Origin: Actinomadura meyerae
Lineage (GTDB): Bacteria > Actinomycetota > Actinomycetes > Streptosporangiales > Streptosporangiaceae
DNA: 64,000 bases
NCBI RefSeq assembly: GCF_900188445.1
Contig: NZ_FZOR01000029.1
Span: forward strand, 46,008-110,007
Direction: 5' to 3'
The translations under genes and the position numbers were made by a program. The notes beneath the pieces are model-generated. The model ran no database searches and was not told the DNA's origin. It saw only the letters and a list, made by a program, of their open reading frames with translations. Each line of letters opens with the position of its first letter. Position 1 is the stretch's first letter. This document shows positions 26,233 to 38,213 of the stretch, piece after piece.

Positions 26233-26862
26233 TCACGCGGCCGTGATCAGCGCCGGGTGCTCGGGGTCGTCGACCTTCAGGACGACGTCGGCGGTGCGGA
26301 CCGGGTCCACCTCGGAGTCGTAGCGCGCGAAGGCGGGCAGCGTCCACATCCGGTCATCCGGCGTGCGGCGCGCGAGGGCCCCGGCCGACAGCGCCAGATG
26401 GACCGTCAGCTCGATCGGCAACCCCCGTCCGAGCAGCAGCGATCCGTCCAGCAGGCACACCCCGCCGGGCTGGACGGCCACGTACCGGGCCCGGGTCGCC
26501 CGGTCGCGCTCGGCGTCCCACAGGCTCGGCAGGACCCGTCCCGTCCCGCCGGGCTCCAGCGGCGCGAGCACCTCCCGCACCAGGCCGTTCACGTCGAGCC
26601 ACGCGTCGTAGAAGGCGTCCGGGTCATCCCGTCCGGACTCGTAGCGCAGCGACGCGGGGCGCAGGAAGTCGCGCGCCGACACCCGGACCACGTCCCGGCC
26701 GAGGGCGCGCAGCGGGGCGGCGAGCGCGTCCGCGAGATCCCACGGAGCCGCAGGTGGCGCGCCGTCCACCGCCACGCGGAGCCACGAACCGCGCCCGGCG
26801 GCGGCGATCCGCTCGGAGAGTTCGGTGACCACCCGTGACGGTGAGATCGGTCGCGCGCGCAT
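26233..26862 (-). CDS. Uridine-kinase-like protein with degenerate P-loop
   Basis: 209 aa. Overall pattern of the actinobacterial uridine kinase/phosphoribulokinase-like family: RVAVDGAPPAAPWDLADALA at the P-loop position, VRVSARDFLRPASLRYESGRD, DPDAFYDAWLDVNGLVREVL, then YVAVQPGGVCLLDGSLLLGRGLP and the C-terminal RTADVVLKVDDPEHP. In the family the loop reads DGxDGAGKT; here Gly-Lys-Thr is absent (GAPPAAPWDL). ATP binding by a classical Walker A is therefore doubtful. ATG 26862 has GAGGTG directly upstream. It is transcribed away from metH and converges within 16 bp on the DUF6221 gene. Confidence 0.75.
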   Translation of the reverse strand: MRARPISPSRVVTELSERIAAAGRGSWLRVAVDGAPPAAPWDLADALAAPLRALGRDVVRVSARDFLRPASLRYESGRDDPDAFYDAWLDVNGLVREVLAPLEPGGTGRVLPSLWDAERDRATRARYVAVQPGGVCLLDGSLLLGRGLPIELTVHLALSAGALARRTPDDRMWTLPAFARYDSEVDPVRTADVVLKVDDPEHPALITAA

Positions 26863-26930
26863 CACCTCATGGTGCCCGCATCGTGGGACGCGACTGACAC
26901 ACCGGATCTCGGGAAGGTAACCTCGGGGAC

Positions 26931-27023
26931 GGGTCCGAGAGGCGCTGCAACGGGCGTCAGCCCGCCACGCTCGGGCCCAGGACACCGACTTCAGCAAGGG
27001 CGCCTCCCACGTGAACTGGGAGG
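26931..27023 (+). promoter_or_regulatory. metH: SAH riboswitch in the metH leader
   Basis: The leader contains tccgagaggcgctgcaacgg, a gggc/gccc stem-loop, gctcggg, and then caagggcgcctccca. The stem ccgag/ctcgg, the gaggcgctgcaacg block and the distal gcgcctc that can form a pseudoknot with gaggcgc are the hallmarks of the S-adenosylhomocysteine aptamer. The expression platform is readable: cctccca (27003-27009) can pair with tgggagg (27017-27023), hiding the GGGAGG ribosome site. The same cgcctc strand is used in the ligand-stabilised pseudoknot, so SAH should free the site (ON switch). Not scored with a covariance model. Confidence 0.85.
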
Positions 27024-27036
27024 TGCTCGAAAAAAT

Positions 27037-30645
<3,609 letters not shown>

Positions 30646-30665
30646 CGGGTCCGCGGAGACGCCGA

Positions 30666-30701
30666 ACGCCTGACGGCCGCCGCGCCGCGGCCGTCAGGCG
30701 T
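30666..30701. terminator. Bidirectional hairpin between metH and the hemerythrin gene
   Basis: acgcctgacggccgc (30666-30680) pairs perfectly with gcggccgtcaggcgt (30687-30701) around a 6-nt loop. It is 20 bases after the metH stop and 14 bases beyond the end of the convergent gene, so it can serve both. Confidence 0.8.
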
Positions 30702-30715
30702 GCCCGTGCCCGGGG

Positions 30716-31492
30716 TCAGGGACGTCCGATGCGGACCCTCCACACCTCGGGTCCCGACTCCTCGTAGTCCCAGGTGAAGTCGCCGGGGTGCTCGGCGGCG
30801 AACTGGTAGTACAGCGGCTTCGGGTCGTGGTCGTTGACGAGGACGAACGCCGTCCCGGCGGTGAGCGCGTCGAACGCGGCGAAGATCTGCTGGTGGCGCT
30901 GCGCGGGGACGAGCGTCCGCACGTCCAGCTCCCCGTCGGTCACCTCGGCGGTCGCGCCCGGCGTGCCGGGGTCGTCATGGCCGCCGCAGGTGCAGTGGTG
31001 GTCGCCGCCGTGGGACGGCCGCCCCTTGCCGAGGATGTCGTGCATGCCGTCGAGCAGCGCGTCGAGCTGCACGCCGGCGTCCACGAGCGCGGGCAGGACG
31101 AGGTCGTTCTCCTTCTCCAGATGCGACTGGAACAGGGCGTTGACGGCCGCCGCGGCGGCGACGGCCTCGGCGGGCGTCCGGGCCGCCTCCAGCTCCGCCA
31201 CCCGCTCCCGCAGGACGGCGTGCTCGCGCAGCATGGCCCGCAGCAGCAGCCGGGCTTCCGGCAGGTCCTCCGCGGCCTTGTAGAGCGTCGCCTCCTCGGC
31301 CTCGGCGTGCGGGACGATCTCCTCCTTCAGGAACGTGACCAGCGCGTCGCGCCGCTCGTAGGGGGCGGCGAGCTGGTCGACGGCGCGGGCGATGGTGAGC
31401 GTGCGGTCGGCCAGCGTCCGGCCGAGCCGCTCGTGGTGGTCCAGGACGGCCCGCACCGTCTCCTGCTGCGGGCTCGCGGTGGATGTGGTCAT
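30716..31492 (-). CDS. Hemerythrin-like domain protein with C-terminal DUF2249
   Basis: 258 aa. A four-helix hemerythrin-type domain (about 10-155) carries candidate di-iron ligands in LDHHERLG, PHAEAEEATLY, LREHAVLRERV and FQSHLEKENDLVLPAL. A His/Cys-rich linker (GGDHHCTCGGHDD) leads to a DUF2249 domain (GELDVRTLVPAQRHQQIFAAF... YQFAAEHPGDFTWDYEESGPEVWRVRI). DUF2249 often accompanies nitric-oxide and denitrification genes, which suits its divergent neighbours. Predicted cytosolic NO/O2 sensing or repair. ATG 31492 is favoured (GAGGAG 5 bases upstream) over GTG 31498. Confidence 0.88.
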   Translation of the reverse strand: MTTSTASPQQETVRAVLDHHERLGRTLADRTLTIARAVDQLAAPYERRDALVTFLKEEIVPHAEAEEATLYKAAEDLPEARLLLRAMLREHAVLRERVAELEAARTPAEAVAAAAAVNALFQSHLEKENDLVLPALVDAGVQLDALLDGMHDILGKGRPSHGGDHHCTCGGHDDPGTPGATAEVTDGELDVRTLVPAQRHQQIFAAFDALTAGTAFVLVNDHDPKPLYYQFAAEHPGDFTWDYEESGPEVWRVRIGRP

Positions 31493-31538
31493 GCGCACTC
31501 CTCGATGCCGGCGTATTTTTCACAACGCTGCTTGTATT

Positions 31539-31544
31539 TATAAT
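31539..31544 (+). promoter_or_regulatory. -10 element of a probably leaderless NO-cluster transcript
   Basis: A perfect TATAAT ends 7 bases before the ATG at 31552, placing the expected start of transcription on or next to the initiation codon; no ribosome site exists. It sits inside TATT-TAT-AATA, an interrupted inverted repeat, and GTATTT is repeated about 22 bp upstream. A repressor such as an Rrf2/NsrR-type protein could bind here, but this is inference. Confidence 0.5.
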
Positions 31545-31551
31545 AGCTGCC

Positions 31552-32766
31552 ATGGAGAATCAGAGCGCCGGGGTCCGCGGCCGAAGCCCCCGGGCCGCAC
31601 CCCGCCTCGCGGCGCGCCGGCTGCCGCTGCTCGCCGGCGCGCTGCTCTCCCTCCTCGCCGGGCTGTGGGGCGCTCTCAACCTGCTGGACGTCGCCGTTCC
31701 GCTGCCGCGCGCGTCGTTCGCGCAGCAGCACGGCCCGCTGATGGCGCTCGGCTTCCTCGGCACGCTGATCTCCCTGGAGCGCTCCGTCGCCCTCGGACGC
31801 CCCTGGGCCTACGCCTCACCCGCTCTCGCCGGCCTCGGCGCCCTCACCACCGCCGCCGGGTTCACCGCCCCCGGACGGGTGCTCCTCACCGCCGCCGGCG
31901 GCTGGCTCGTCGCGGTCTACATCGCCGTCCTCGGCCGCCGGACCGGCCGCGACCTCGCCGTCCAGACCGCGGGCGCCGCCGCCTGGTACATCGCCGGGCT
32001 GCTGTGGATCGGCGGCCGGGGCGTCGGCGACATCGTCCCGTGGCTCGCCGCGTTCCTCGTCCTCACCATCGCGGGCGAGCGCCTCGAACTCGCCCGCGTC
32101 GCGTTCCTCGGCCGCCGCGCCTCCGACGGCCTCCTCGGCACCGCCGCGCTGATCGGCGCGGGCGCGGCCGTCTCGGTGTGGTGGGCCGGACCGGGCTGGC
32201 GCCTCACCGGCCTCGGCATGGCCGCCCTCGCGGGCTGGCTCGCCGTCCACGACATCGCGCGCCGCACCGTCCGCGGGACCGGCCTGCCCCGCTTCGCCGC
32301 CGCCTGCCTCCTCGCCGGATACGCCTGGCTCGCCGCGGCCGGAACCATCTGGCTCGCCGCCGGACGCCCCTCCGGCGGCGCCTACGACGCCGCCCTGCAC
32401 GCGGTGTTCCTCGGCTTCGTGATGTCGATGGTGTTCGGGCACGCACCCGTGATCCTGCCCGCGGTACTGCGGATCCGGCTGCCGTACCACCCCGTCCTGT
32501 ACGCGCCGCTGGTGCTGCTGCACGCGTCGCTCCTGCTCCGCGTCGGCGGCGACCTGACGGGCTCGCCGGCGGCGCGGACGCTGGGCGGCGTGCTGGGCGA
32601 GGTGTCGCTGCTGCTCTTCGCCGCCTGCGCGGCGGCCGCCTCGCGGCTGGTCGACAGAGCCGCCTCGCGGCTGGTCGACGGAGCCCCCTCGCGGCCGGTC
32701 GACGGAGCCGCGTCGCCGCCGGTCGGCGGAACCGTCTCGGAGCCGGTCGAAAGGGAACGGTCATGA
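31552..32766 (+). CDS. 12-TM integral membrane protein of the nitrite/NO cluster
   Basis: 404 aa with about twelve hydrophobic helices (from LPLLAGALLSLLAGLWGALNL to LGEVSLLLFAACAAAASRL). Potential metal or haem ligands lie in membrane segments, e.g. ALHAVFLGFVMSMVFGHAPV. The general look resembles NnrS-like haem/copper membrane proteins, but the family is not certain. The C-terminal 45 residues are a hydrophilic tail built of five 8-residue repeats (SRLVDRAA, SRLVDGAP, SRPVDGAA and variants) from 24-bp DNA units at 32638-32757. Its stop overlaps the next gene by 4 bp (ATGA). No ribosome site precedes the ATG; the transcript is probably leaderless. Confidence 0.7.
   Translation: MENQSAGVRGRSPRAAPRLAARRLPLLAGALLSLLAGLWGALNLLDVAVPLPRASFAQQHGPLMALGFLGTLISLERSVALGRPWAYASPALAGLGALTTAAGFTAPGRVLLTAAGGWLVAVYIAVLGRRTGRDLAVQTAGAAAWYIAGLLWIGGRGVGDIVPWLAAFLVLTIAGERLELARVAFLGRRASDGLLGTAALIGAGAAVSVWWAGPGWRLTGLGMAALAGWLAVHDIARRTVRGTGLPRFAAACLLAGYAWLAAAGTIWLAAGRPSGGAYDAALHAVFLGFVMSMVFGHAPVILPAVLRIRLPYHPVLYAPLVLLHASLLLRVGGDLTGSPAARTLGGVLGEVSLLLFAACAAAASRLVDRAASRLVDGAPSRPVDGAASPPVGGTVSEPVERERS
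32638..32757 (+). repeat. 24-bp in-frame tandem repeats in the 3' end of the 12-TM gene
   Basis: gcctcgcggctggtcgacag and its variants recur with a 24-bp period five times, the last copies diverging. The array encodes the tail SRLVDRAA... and could vary in length without affecting frame. Confidence 0.65.
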
Positions 32767-35270
32767 CGTCCATCGGCATCCGCCCGAAGGTGGGCCCACC
32801 GCCCCCGCCGCCGCACCGCCCGCGCGCGGCCTGGCACGCCGCCGCCAACGGCGTCGTGCTGGTCTGGCTGGCCTTGACCGTGGTCGCCGCGCTCGTCCGG
32901 CACGAACTGCCCGCGCCGCGCTGGCTCCTGATCCACCTGTTCCTGCTGGGCGCGGTCACCAACGCCATCGTGACGTGGACGGAGCACTTCGCGTCGGCGC
33001 TGCTGCGCGTCCCGGCACCGCCCGGCTGGTGGCCGGTCACGCGGCTGGCGACGCTGAACGCCGGGATCGCCGCGGTTCTGTGCGGAGTCTCTCGGGGCTT
33101 CCCCTGGATGGCCGTCGGCGGCGCCGCGGCGGTCGTGGGCGTCGTCGCCGCGCACATCACCGTCCTGGCTCTGCGCGGCCGGAGCGCCCTGGGCGGACGG
33201 TTCGCGCACGTCGTCGGCTGGTACCTGTGGGCCGGCGCGGCCCTGATCGCGGGCGGGACGCTGGGCGGGCTGATGGCGTCCGGACGCGTCCCGGCGCAGT
33301 GGAACGGGCCGATGCGGGACGCGCACGCCCACGTCAACATCCTCGGCTGGGTCGGGCTCGCGGTGCTCGGCACGCTGTTCACACTGTGGCCGACCGTCCT
33401 GCGCACCCGGATGGTGGACGGCACGGGCCGCATCGCCCGATGGTCGCTGCGCGTCGCCGTGCCGGGTCTGGCGATCGCGGTCGGCGGCCTGCTCGCCGAA
33501 CTGCGATGGGCCGTCGTCGCCGGACTCGTGGTCTACGCGGGCGCCGCCGCGCTGGCCCTCGTCCCGTTCGTCCGGACCCTGGTGCAGCGGCGCCCGCACA
33601 CGCCCGCGTCCTGGATGCTCGCCGCCGGAACGCTGTGGTTCGCCGTGACCCTGCTCGCCGACGCGTCCCGGCAGAGTCTCTCGGGATTGCTTCCGCCGGT
33701 GCTGGTCGGCTTCGTGGGGCAGACGCTTCTGGGCGCGCTGACGTTCCTGCTCCCGGTCGTCCTGGGCGGGGGACCGGCGGCGCTGAAGGCGAACGCCGCG
33801 CTGATCGAGCGCTTTTGGATCGTCCGCGTGGCGGCGATCAACCTGGCGGTGCCGCTGCTCGTCCTCCCGGTACCCGGTTGGGCGGAACGCGCCGGATGGA
33901 TTCTCGTCCTCGCGGCGCTCGCCGCGTTCGTCCTCTTGGCGGTCGCGACGATCCTCCGCTCGCACCGGCCCTCACCGGTCGTCGCGGGCATTACGGCTGG
34001 GATCGTCCTGTCGGCCTTGGCTGTTGGGGTCGCGGCTGGCGGCGCCGATTCGTCCCCTCAGACGTTGGCGGCGTCGGGGACGCGGGTGGTGGACGTGGAA
34101 CTGGCGAACATGCGGATCCGTCCGGGGACGATCGAGGCAGCGCCCGGGACGCGGTTGACGTTGCGGGTCACCAACAAGGACGCGATGCAGCATGACCTGC
34201 GTCTTGCGTCTGGTCAGGCGACGCCGATGCTTGATCAAGGTGAGTCGGCGACGCTGACCCTGCCCCCGCTGAAGGCGTCGATCGACGGTTGGTGCACGGT
34301 TGCGGGCCATCGTGCCGCGGGGATGACGATGCAGATCAAGACGGCCGGCGCGCACACGGCGCACGCACCCTCACCCGGCCATGAGTCGATGGGGACCGGC
34401 CAGCTTGATCTGGCGGCGGCTCCGTCGGAGGGCTGGAAGCCCTATGACGCCTCCCTCAAGCCCGCGCCCGGCGCCAAGGAGCATCGAGTGGAGTTGCGTG
34501 CCTCTGACCGGGTGTTGGAGGTGGCGCCCGGGGTTCGGCAGACGATGTGGACCTTCGGTGGAAGCGTGCCGGGGCCGGTGCTGCGGGGCCGGGTCGGGGA
34601 CGTGTTCGTGATCACGCTGGTCAACGACACGAGCATGGGGCACGGGATCGATTTCCATGCCGGGAGCCTGGCGCCGGATGTGCCGATGCGCACGATCGGG
34701 CCGGGGGAGCGGCTGACCTACCGGTTCACCGCCCGGCATGCGGGGGCGTGGCTGTATCACTGCTCGACCATGCCGATGCTGCAGCACATCGCCAACGGCA
34801 TGTACGGCGCGGTCATCATCGACCCGCCCGGCCTGCCGAAGGTGGACCGTGAGTACGCCCTCGTCCAGGGCGAGCTGTACCTCGGCCAGCCCGGCTCGGA
34901 GACGCAGGTGGCCAAGATGCGCGACGGCCGTCCGGACGCGTGGATGTTCAACGGCACCGCCGCCGGTTACGACCACGCGCCGCTGACCGCCCGCACCGGC
35001 GACCGCGTCCGGGTGTGGGTGGTGGACGCGGGCCCCTCGTCCAGTACGGCGTTCCACATCGTCGGCGCGCAGTTCGACACCGTCTACAAGGAGGGCGGCT
35101 ACCTGCTGCGCAAGGACGAGCCGGGCGGCGCGCAGATCCTCGATCTGGCCCCGGGCCAGGGCGGTTTCGTCGAGACCGTCGTCCCCGAGGCGGGCCATTA
35201 CCTGTTCGTCGACCACGACATGAGACACGGCGAATCCGGCGCCCACGGAATCCTGAAAGTCACTGGGTGA
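32763..35270 (+). CDS. Membrane-fused multicopper protein (NirK-like) with extra cupredoxin domain
   Basis: 835 aa. About 430 N-terminal residues form a polytopic membrane region (around a dozen helices) with an AHAHVNILGWVG His motif of the kind seen in NnrS/oxidase-subunit-I-like proteins. A small cupredoxin domain follows (about 445-530) with MQHDL, WCTVAGH and GM, a complete type-1 copper set. Then comes a two-domain multicopper unit: MGHGIDFHAG, GAWLYHCSTMPMLQHIANGM (His-Cys-His-Met, about residue 665), STAFHIVG and HYLFVDHDMRH for type-2 copper. This resembles copper nitrite reductase fused to a membrane electron-entry module. Nitrite-to-NO reduction is the likely role; laccase-like oxidation is the alternative. 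Confidence 0.82.
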   Translation: MTSIGIRPKVGPPPPPPHRPRAAWHAAANGVVLVWLALTVVAALVRHELPAPRWLLIHLFLLGAVTNAIVTWTEHFASALLRVPAPPGWWPVTRLATLNAGIAAVLCGVSRGFPWMAVGGAAAVVGVVAAHITVLALRGRSALGGRFAHVVGWYLWAGAALIAGGTLGGLMASGRVPAQWNGPMRDAHAHVNILGWVGLAVLGTLFTLWPTVLRTRMVDGTGRIARWSLRVAVPGLAIAVGGLLAELRWAVVAGLVVYAGAAALALVPFVRTLVQRRPHTPASWMLAAGTLWFAVTLLADASRQSLSGLLPPVLVGFVGQTLLGALTFLLPVVLGGGPAALKANAALIERFWIVRVAAINLAVPLLVLPVPGWAERAGWILVLAALAAFVLLAVATILRSHRPSPVVAGITAGIVLSALAVGVAAGGADSSPQTLAASGTRVVDVELANMRIRPGTIEAAPGTRLTLRVTNKDAMQHDLRLASGQATPMLDQGESATLTLPPLKASIDGWCTVAGHRAAGMTMQIKTAGAHTAHAPSPGHESMGTGQLDLAAAPSEGWKPYDASLKPAPGAKEHRVELRASDRVLEVAPGVRQTMWTFGGSVPGPVLRGRVGDVFVITLVNDTSMGHGIDFHAGSLAPDVPMRTIGPGERLTYRFTARHAGAWLYHCSTMPMLQHIANGMYGAVIIDPPGLPKVDREYALVQGELYLGQPGSETQVAKMRDGRPDAWMFNGTAAGYDHAPLTARTGDRVRVWVVDAGPSSSTAFHIVGAQFDTVYKEGGYLLRKDEPGGAQILDLAPGQGGFVETVVPEAGHYLFVDHDMRHGESGAHGILKVTG

Positions 35271-35286
35271 TGCAATCATTTTGCCC

Positions 35287-36579
35287 GTGGAGACAAAGGC
35301 CCTTATAGAGCAACTGGCCGGACCGGACCCCAAGGCGGCGATCGATGCCCTGGTCCAGCTCGGAGCTCCGGCCGTGCGCCCCGTCCTGGACCTCCTCTGC
35401 GACGAGGACTCACCGGTCGAGTGGAGCACCAGCGCCATCGTGCTGCGCCGCCTGGGGCGCCCTTCCCTGGACCCGCTGCTCGAAGCGATCGCGACGGCCC
35501 CCACCGCCGAGGTCGCCCGCCGCTGCGGCTGGGCGCTCTGCGGCCTGAAACTCGACGACCTGTCGGTGCTCGTCCCCGGCCTGCGGCACCCGAGCCCGGT
35601 CGTCCGCGCCGACGTCGCCTACACGCTGCAGCTCAAGGGAGAGGCCGCGCTTCCCTATGCTCCCGACCTGGTCGCCCTCCTGGACGACCCCGACGCCGAC
35701 GTCCGGCAGCGCGTCATCTGGGCTCTCCAGGGGATCGGGCCTGGAACTGTGCCTCTGCTTCGCGAAGTCCGTCGCTCCAGTACCGCCGGTCGCCGCCGCA
35801 TGCCCGCCCTCCAGGCGATCGCCGCGATCGCCGGGCCGTCCGCCATGGACGACCGCGACCAGGCCCTTGTCCGGCGCCTGATCCGCGTCAAGCTCGCGAC
35901 CGAGACACCGGAACCCATGCATCTCTGCGGCGCCTGGTACGCCGTCCCGACGACCGACCAGCAGGCCGTCCTGGAGGCGTTCGGCCTCAGCGACCCTGAA
36001 CCGGTGACGATGCGGCTCGGCCAGTCGGCGTGGAACAGCGACACCCACGAGTGGGACACCGACCACGGCGGCTGCTCCCGCGTGTACGTCCCCCCGGCCT
36101 TCGACGACTGGACGCTGGTGTTCGGCCACCACTCCGACGATGCCCATCGAATCCGCGGCCTGGAGGACGACGAGGACGACGAGGAAGCATTCCGCGACAT
36201 CGTCCTCAGCCGCTGCAGGAGCCTGAGCGACCGCTTCGGCACCGTCCACTGGTATGGCGTGAGCGGCGGCGACGGATGGACGTCCTGGTGCATCGCCGAG
36301 AAGGGGGAGATCGTCCGCTACTACGACTCCGAGGAACCCGAGGAGCAGATGGGTTCCCTGGCCGCCGAAGAAGGCCACCACCTCCCCGACCTTGAAGAGT
36401 TCGGGGACGACGACCTTCCCGAAGACCTCGAAACCGCCGACGCCACCACGATCGCCGCGCAGCTGTCGGTGAACCCGGAAGAGCTGGGCCCGCAGACCCG
36501 CGTCCAGGGCCATGGCGTCCTCGCCCTCACCGCCTGCGGCCGACAGCACGGCCACCCCCGAGGCGCCCTGGAGATCTGA
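35287..36579 (+). CDS. HEAT-repeat protein of unknown function
   Basis: About 430 aa. The N-terminal 200 residues are HEAT-like helical repeats (PAVRPVLDLLCDEDSPVEWS, LDPLLEAIATAPTAEVARRCGWAL, VVRADVAYTLQLKGEAAL, DPDADVRQRVIWALQGIG). The C-terminal half is a separate, very acidic alpha/beta region with Trp/Tyr-rich motifs (TVHWYGVSGGDGWTSWCIAE, VRYYDSEEPEE), recurrent in actinobacterial 'hypothetical' proteins and reminiscent of bacterial immunity-type folds. GTG 35287 or TTG 35281 may be the start; neither has a good ribosome site. Likely a cytosolic protein-interaction protein. Confidence 0.65.
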   Translation: METKALIEQLAGPDPKAAIDALVQLGAPAVRPVLDLLCDEDSPVEWSTSAIVLRRLGRPSLDPLLEAIATAPTAEVARRCGWALCGLKLDDLSVLVPGLRHPSPVVRADVAYTLQLKGEAALPYAPDLVALLDDPDADVRQRVIWALQGIGPGTVPLLREVRRSSTAGRRRMPALQAIAAIAGPSAMDDRDQALVRRLIRVKLATETPEPMHLCGAWYAVPTTDQQAVLEAFGLSDPEPVTMRLGQSAWNSDTHEWDTDHGGCSRVYVPPAFDDWTLVFGHHSDDAHRIRGLEDDEDDEEAFRDIVLSRCRSLSDRFGTVHWYGVSGGDGWTSWCIAEKGEIVRYYDSEEPEEQMGSLAAEEGHHLPDLEEFGDDDLPEDLETADATTIAAQLSVNPEELGPQTRVQGHGVLALTACGRQHGHPRGALEI

Positions 36580-36779
36580 CCCGGCGTGGACCGCACTCTG
36601 CCTTCGCGAGACGCTCGTCCTCCTGGTCCCACCTATCCCCAGTCAACGGGCAAAGCCGACACCTCGGATCACCCCGTGTGACCAGGGGAAATAGTCCACC
36701 CGGGCCAAGTCGTCAAATGGCACGCCTGCGGGCGCCTTTAACGCTCCGCGAGCATCCGCATACCGTTAGTTTGCATGCC

Positions 36780-37667
36780 ATGCCGTCAACCGATCACGAG
36801 ATGCCACTGGAGCTGGTCCGTGAGAGACCGGTGCTCGCGCCGGTGATCCTGCAGACCGTCTTCGGGCTGGACATGCCCTACGGCGCCGCCACCCTGTCGT
36901 CGGAGTCCTTCGCCGGCCTGAACCCGGCCGAGCTGCGGTGTGACGCCACCGTCGTCCTCGACGACCCGAAGAAGCCCAGCCACGGGATCATCGTCGAGTC
37001 CCAGCTCAAGTTCGATGAGGACAAGGCTTTCAGCTGGCCCGCCTACACGGCGCTGCTCCGGCACCGCCACAAGTGCGGAGCGACCCTGCTGGTCTTCTGC
37101 CCCAATGCGGCGGTCGCGCAGCGCTGCGCCGAGCCGATCGACATGGGGCATCCCGAATGGGTGCTCCGGCCGCTGACCGTCCACCCCGGCATGCTGCCCC
37201 CCGTCACCGACCCCGACCAGGCCAGCGCGCTGCCCGAACTGGCCGTCTACAGCGCCCCCGCACACGCCGACGGCCCGGACGCCGAAGCCGTCCTCACCAG
37301 CGTGGCCGCCGCCCTCGCCGCCGTCACAGCCAAGAACCACGACCACGGTCGTCTGTACGATGATTACCTGGCCCAACAGTTCTCCGAAGCCGCCCGCAAG
37401 CTCCTGGAGGAGATCGTGAAGACCGCCGGTTACGAGTGGAAGTCCGACTTCGCCAAGACCCACCGCGCCGAGGGCCTTGCCGAGGGTGAGGCCAAGGGCG
37501 AGGCCAAGGGTGAGGCCAAGGCACTGCTGCTGGTGTTGGAGGGCCGTGGGATCGTGGTTCCGAATGCGGTGCGCGAGCGTGTCACGAACTGCAGCGATTC
37601 CGATCAGCTCGAGCGGTGGCTCAAGCGTGCCGGTGTCGTCGAGCGGGCTGAGGATCTTCTGGACTGA
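36780..37667 (+). CDS. Rpn-like (PD-(D/E)XK-type) hypothetical protein with C-terminal charged repeat
   Basis: 295 aa of a large actinobacterial paralogous family. The N-terminal domain has ELVRERPVLAPVIL, RCDATVVLDD and HGIIVESQLKFDEDKAFSWPAY, the strand-Glu-x-Gln arrangement of Rpn/transposase-31-like nucleases. Then come HPEWVLRPLTVHPG and a conserved helix TAGYEWKSDFAKTHRAEG. A short EGEAKGEAKGEAK repeat links to the C-terminal module LLLVLEGRGIVVPNAVRERV...LERWLKRAGVVERAEDLLD. Rpn proteins promote recA-independent recombination; nuclease activity here is inferred only from fold resemblance. ATG 36780. Confidence 0.72.
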   Translation: MPSTDHEMPLELVRERPVLAPVILQTVFGLDMPYGAATLSSESFAGLNPAELRCDATVVLDDPKKPSHGIIVESQLKFDEDKAFSWPAYTALLRHRHKCGATLLVFCPNAAVAQRCAEPIDMGHPEWVLRPLTVHPGMLPPVTDPDQASALPELAVYSAPAHADGPDAEAVLTSVAAALAAVTAKNHDHGRLYDDYLAQQFSEAARKLLEEIVKTAGYEWKSDFAKTHRAEGLAEGEAKGEAKGEAKALLLVLEGRGIVVPNAVRERVTNCSDSDQLERWLKRAGVVERAEDLLD

Positions 37668-37706
37668 CACCGGGCTGGGTCTGCGCCCGCCGGGAGAAGG
37701 TGTGTG

Positions 37707-38006
37707 ATGAACCTCGCGGGCTACGAGTGGAAGTCCGACTTCGCCAAGAAACACCGCGCCGAAGGCTTTGCAAAGGGCTATGCCGAGGGCTTTGCAAAGG
37801 GCTACGCCGAGGGCTTTGCAAAGGGCTACGCCGAGGGCTTTGCAAAGGGCTACGCCGAGGGTTTGCTAGCGGTGTTGGAGGCTCGGGGGATCGCTGTCTC
37901 GGACGAGGCACGTCAGCTTGTTTCGAGCTGTAGGGACACCGATCGGCTCGAAGGTTGGCTCCGGCGTGCTGGACTCGTCCACAAGGTCGAAGACCTCTTC
38001 GACTGA
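37707..38006 (+). CDS. Duplicated C-terminal module of the Rpn-like protein carrying GFAKGYAE repeats
   Basis: 99 aa. The protein begins LAGYEWKSDFAKKHRAEG, nearly identical to the junction region of the preceding gene. It then carries four perfect eight-residue repeats (GFAKGYAE) and ends with the same C-terminal module (LLAVLEARGIAVSDEARQLV... WLRRAGLVHKVEDLFD). The catalytic N-terminal domain is absent. GGGAGAAGG lies 6 bases before ATG 37707, so it may well be translated rather than being a dead fragment. It lies 39 bp after the parental gene. It could act as a regulatory or dimerising partner, or serve as a recombination cassette. Confidence 0.65.
   Translation: MNLAGYEWKSDFAKKHRAEGFAKGYAEGFAKGYAEGFAKGYAEGFAKGYAEGLLAVLEARGIAVSDEARQLVSSCRDTDRLEGWLRRAGLVHKVEDLFD
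37764..37859 (+). repeat. Four tandem 24-bp repeats (GFAKGYAE)
   Basis: ggctttgcaaagggctaygc followed by cgag repeats at 37764, 37788, 37812 and 37836. Only one base (tat/tac) differs between copy 1 and the others. Such identity implies recent expansion. The bases 38007-38213 that follow hold no gene I can recognise. Confidence 0.9.
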
Positions 38007-38213
38007 CGGCCGCTACGGCCTCGCCCACTGCGTGTGAGCGGGGCCGTTCGGTGTATGAGGGGCGGCTGCTCCGTGCTGCGGGCGCGCGGTGAGCGTCGGC
38101 AATGGCGGGTAGATCTTTTCTTTTTGCTGGTCAGCGGCGGGTGACGGTCGTTTCGTGCCGATTTCTGGGGCTATGGCCCGAGGTGTACGAGGCATCGTCA
38201 ACCGAGCGAAGTG

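Noticed and set aside
37764..37859. 24-bp repeats considered as a CRISPR array
   Set aside because: The repeats are contiguous without spacers, and encode GFAKGYAE in frame.
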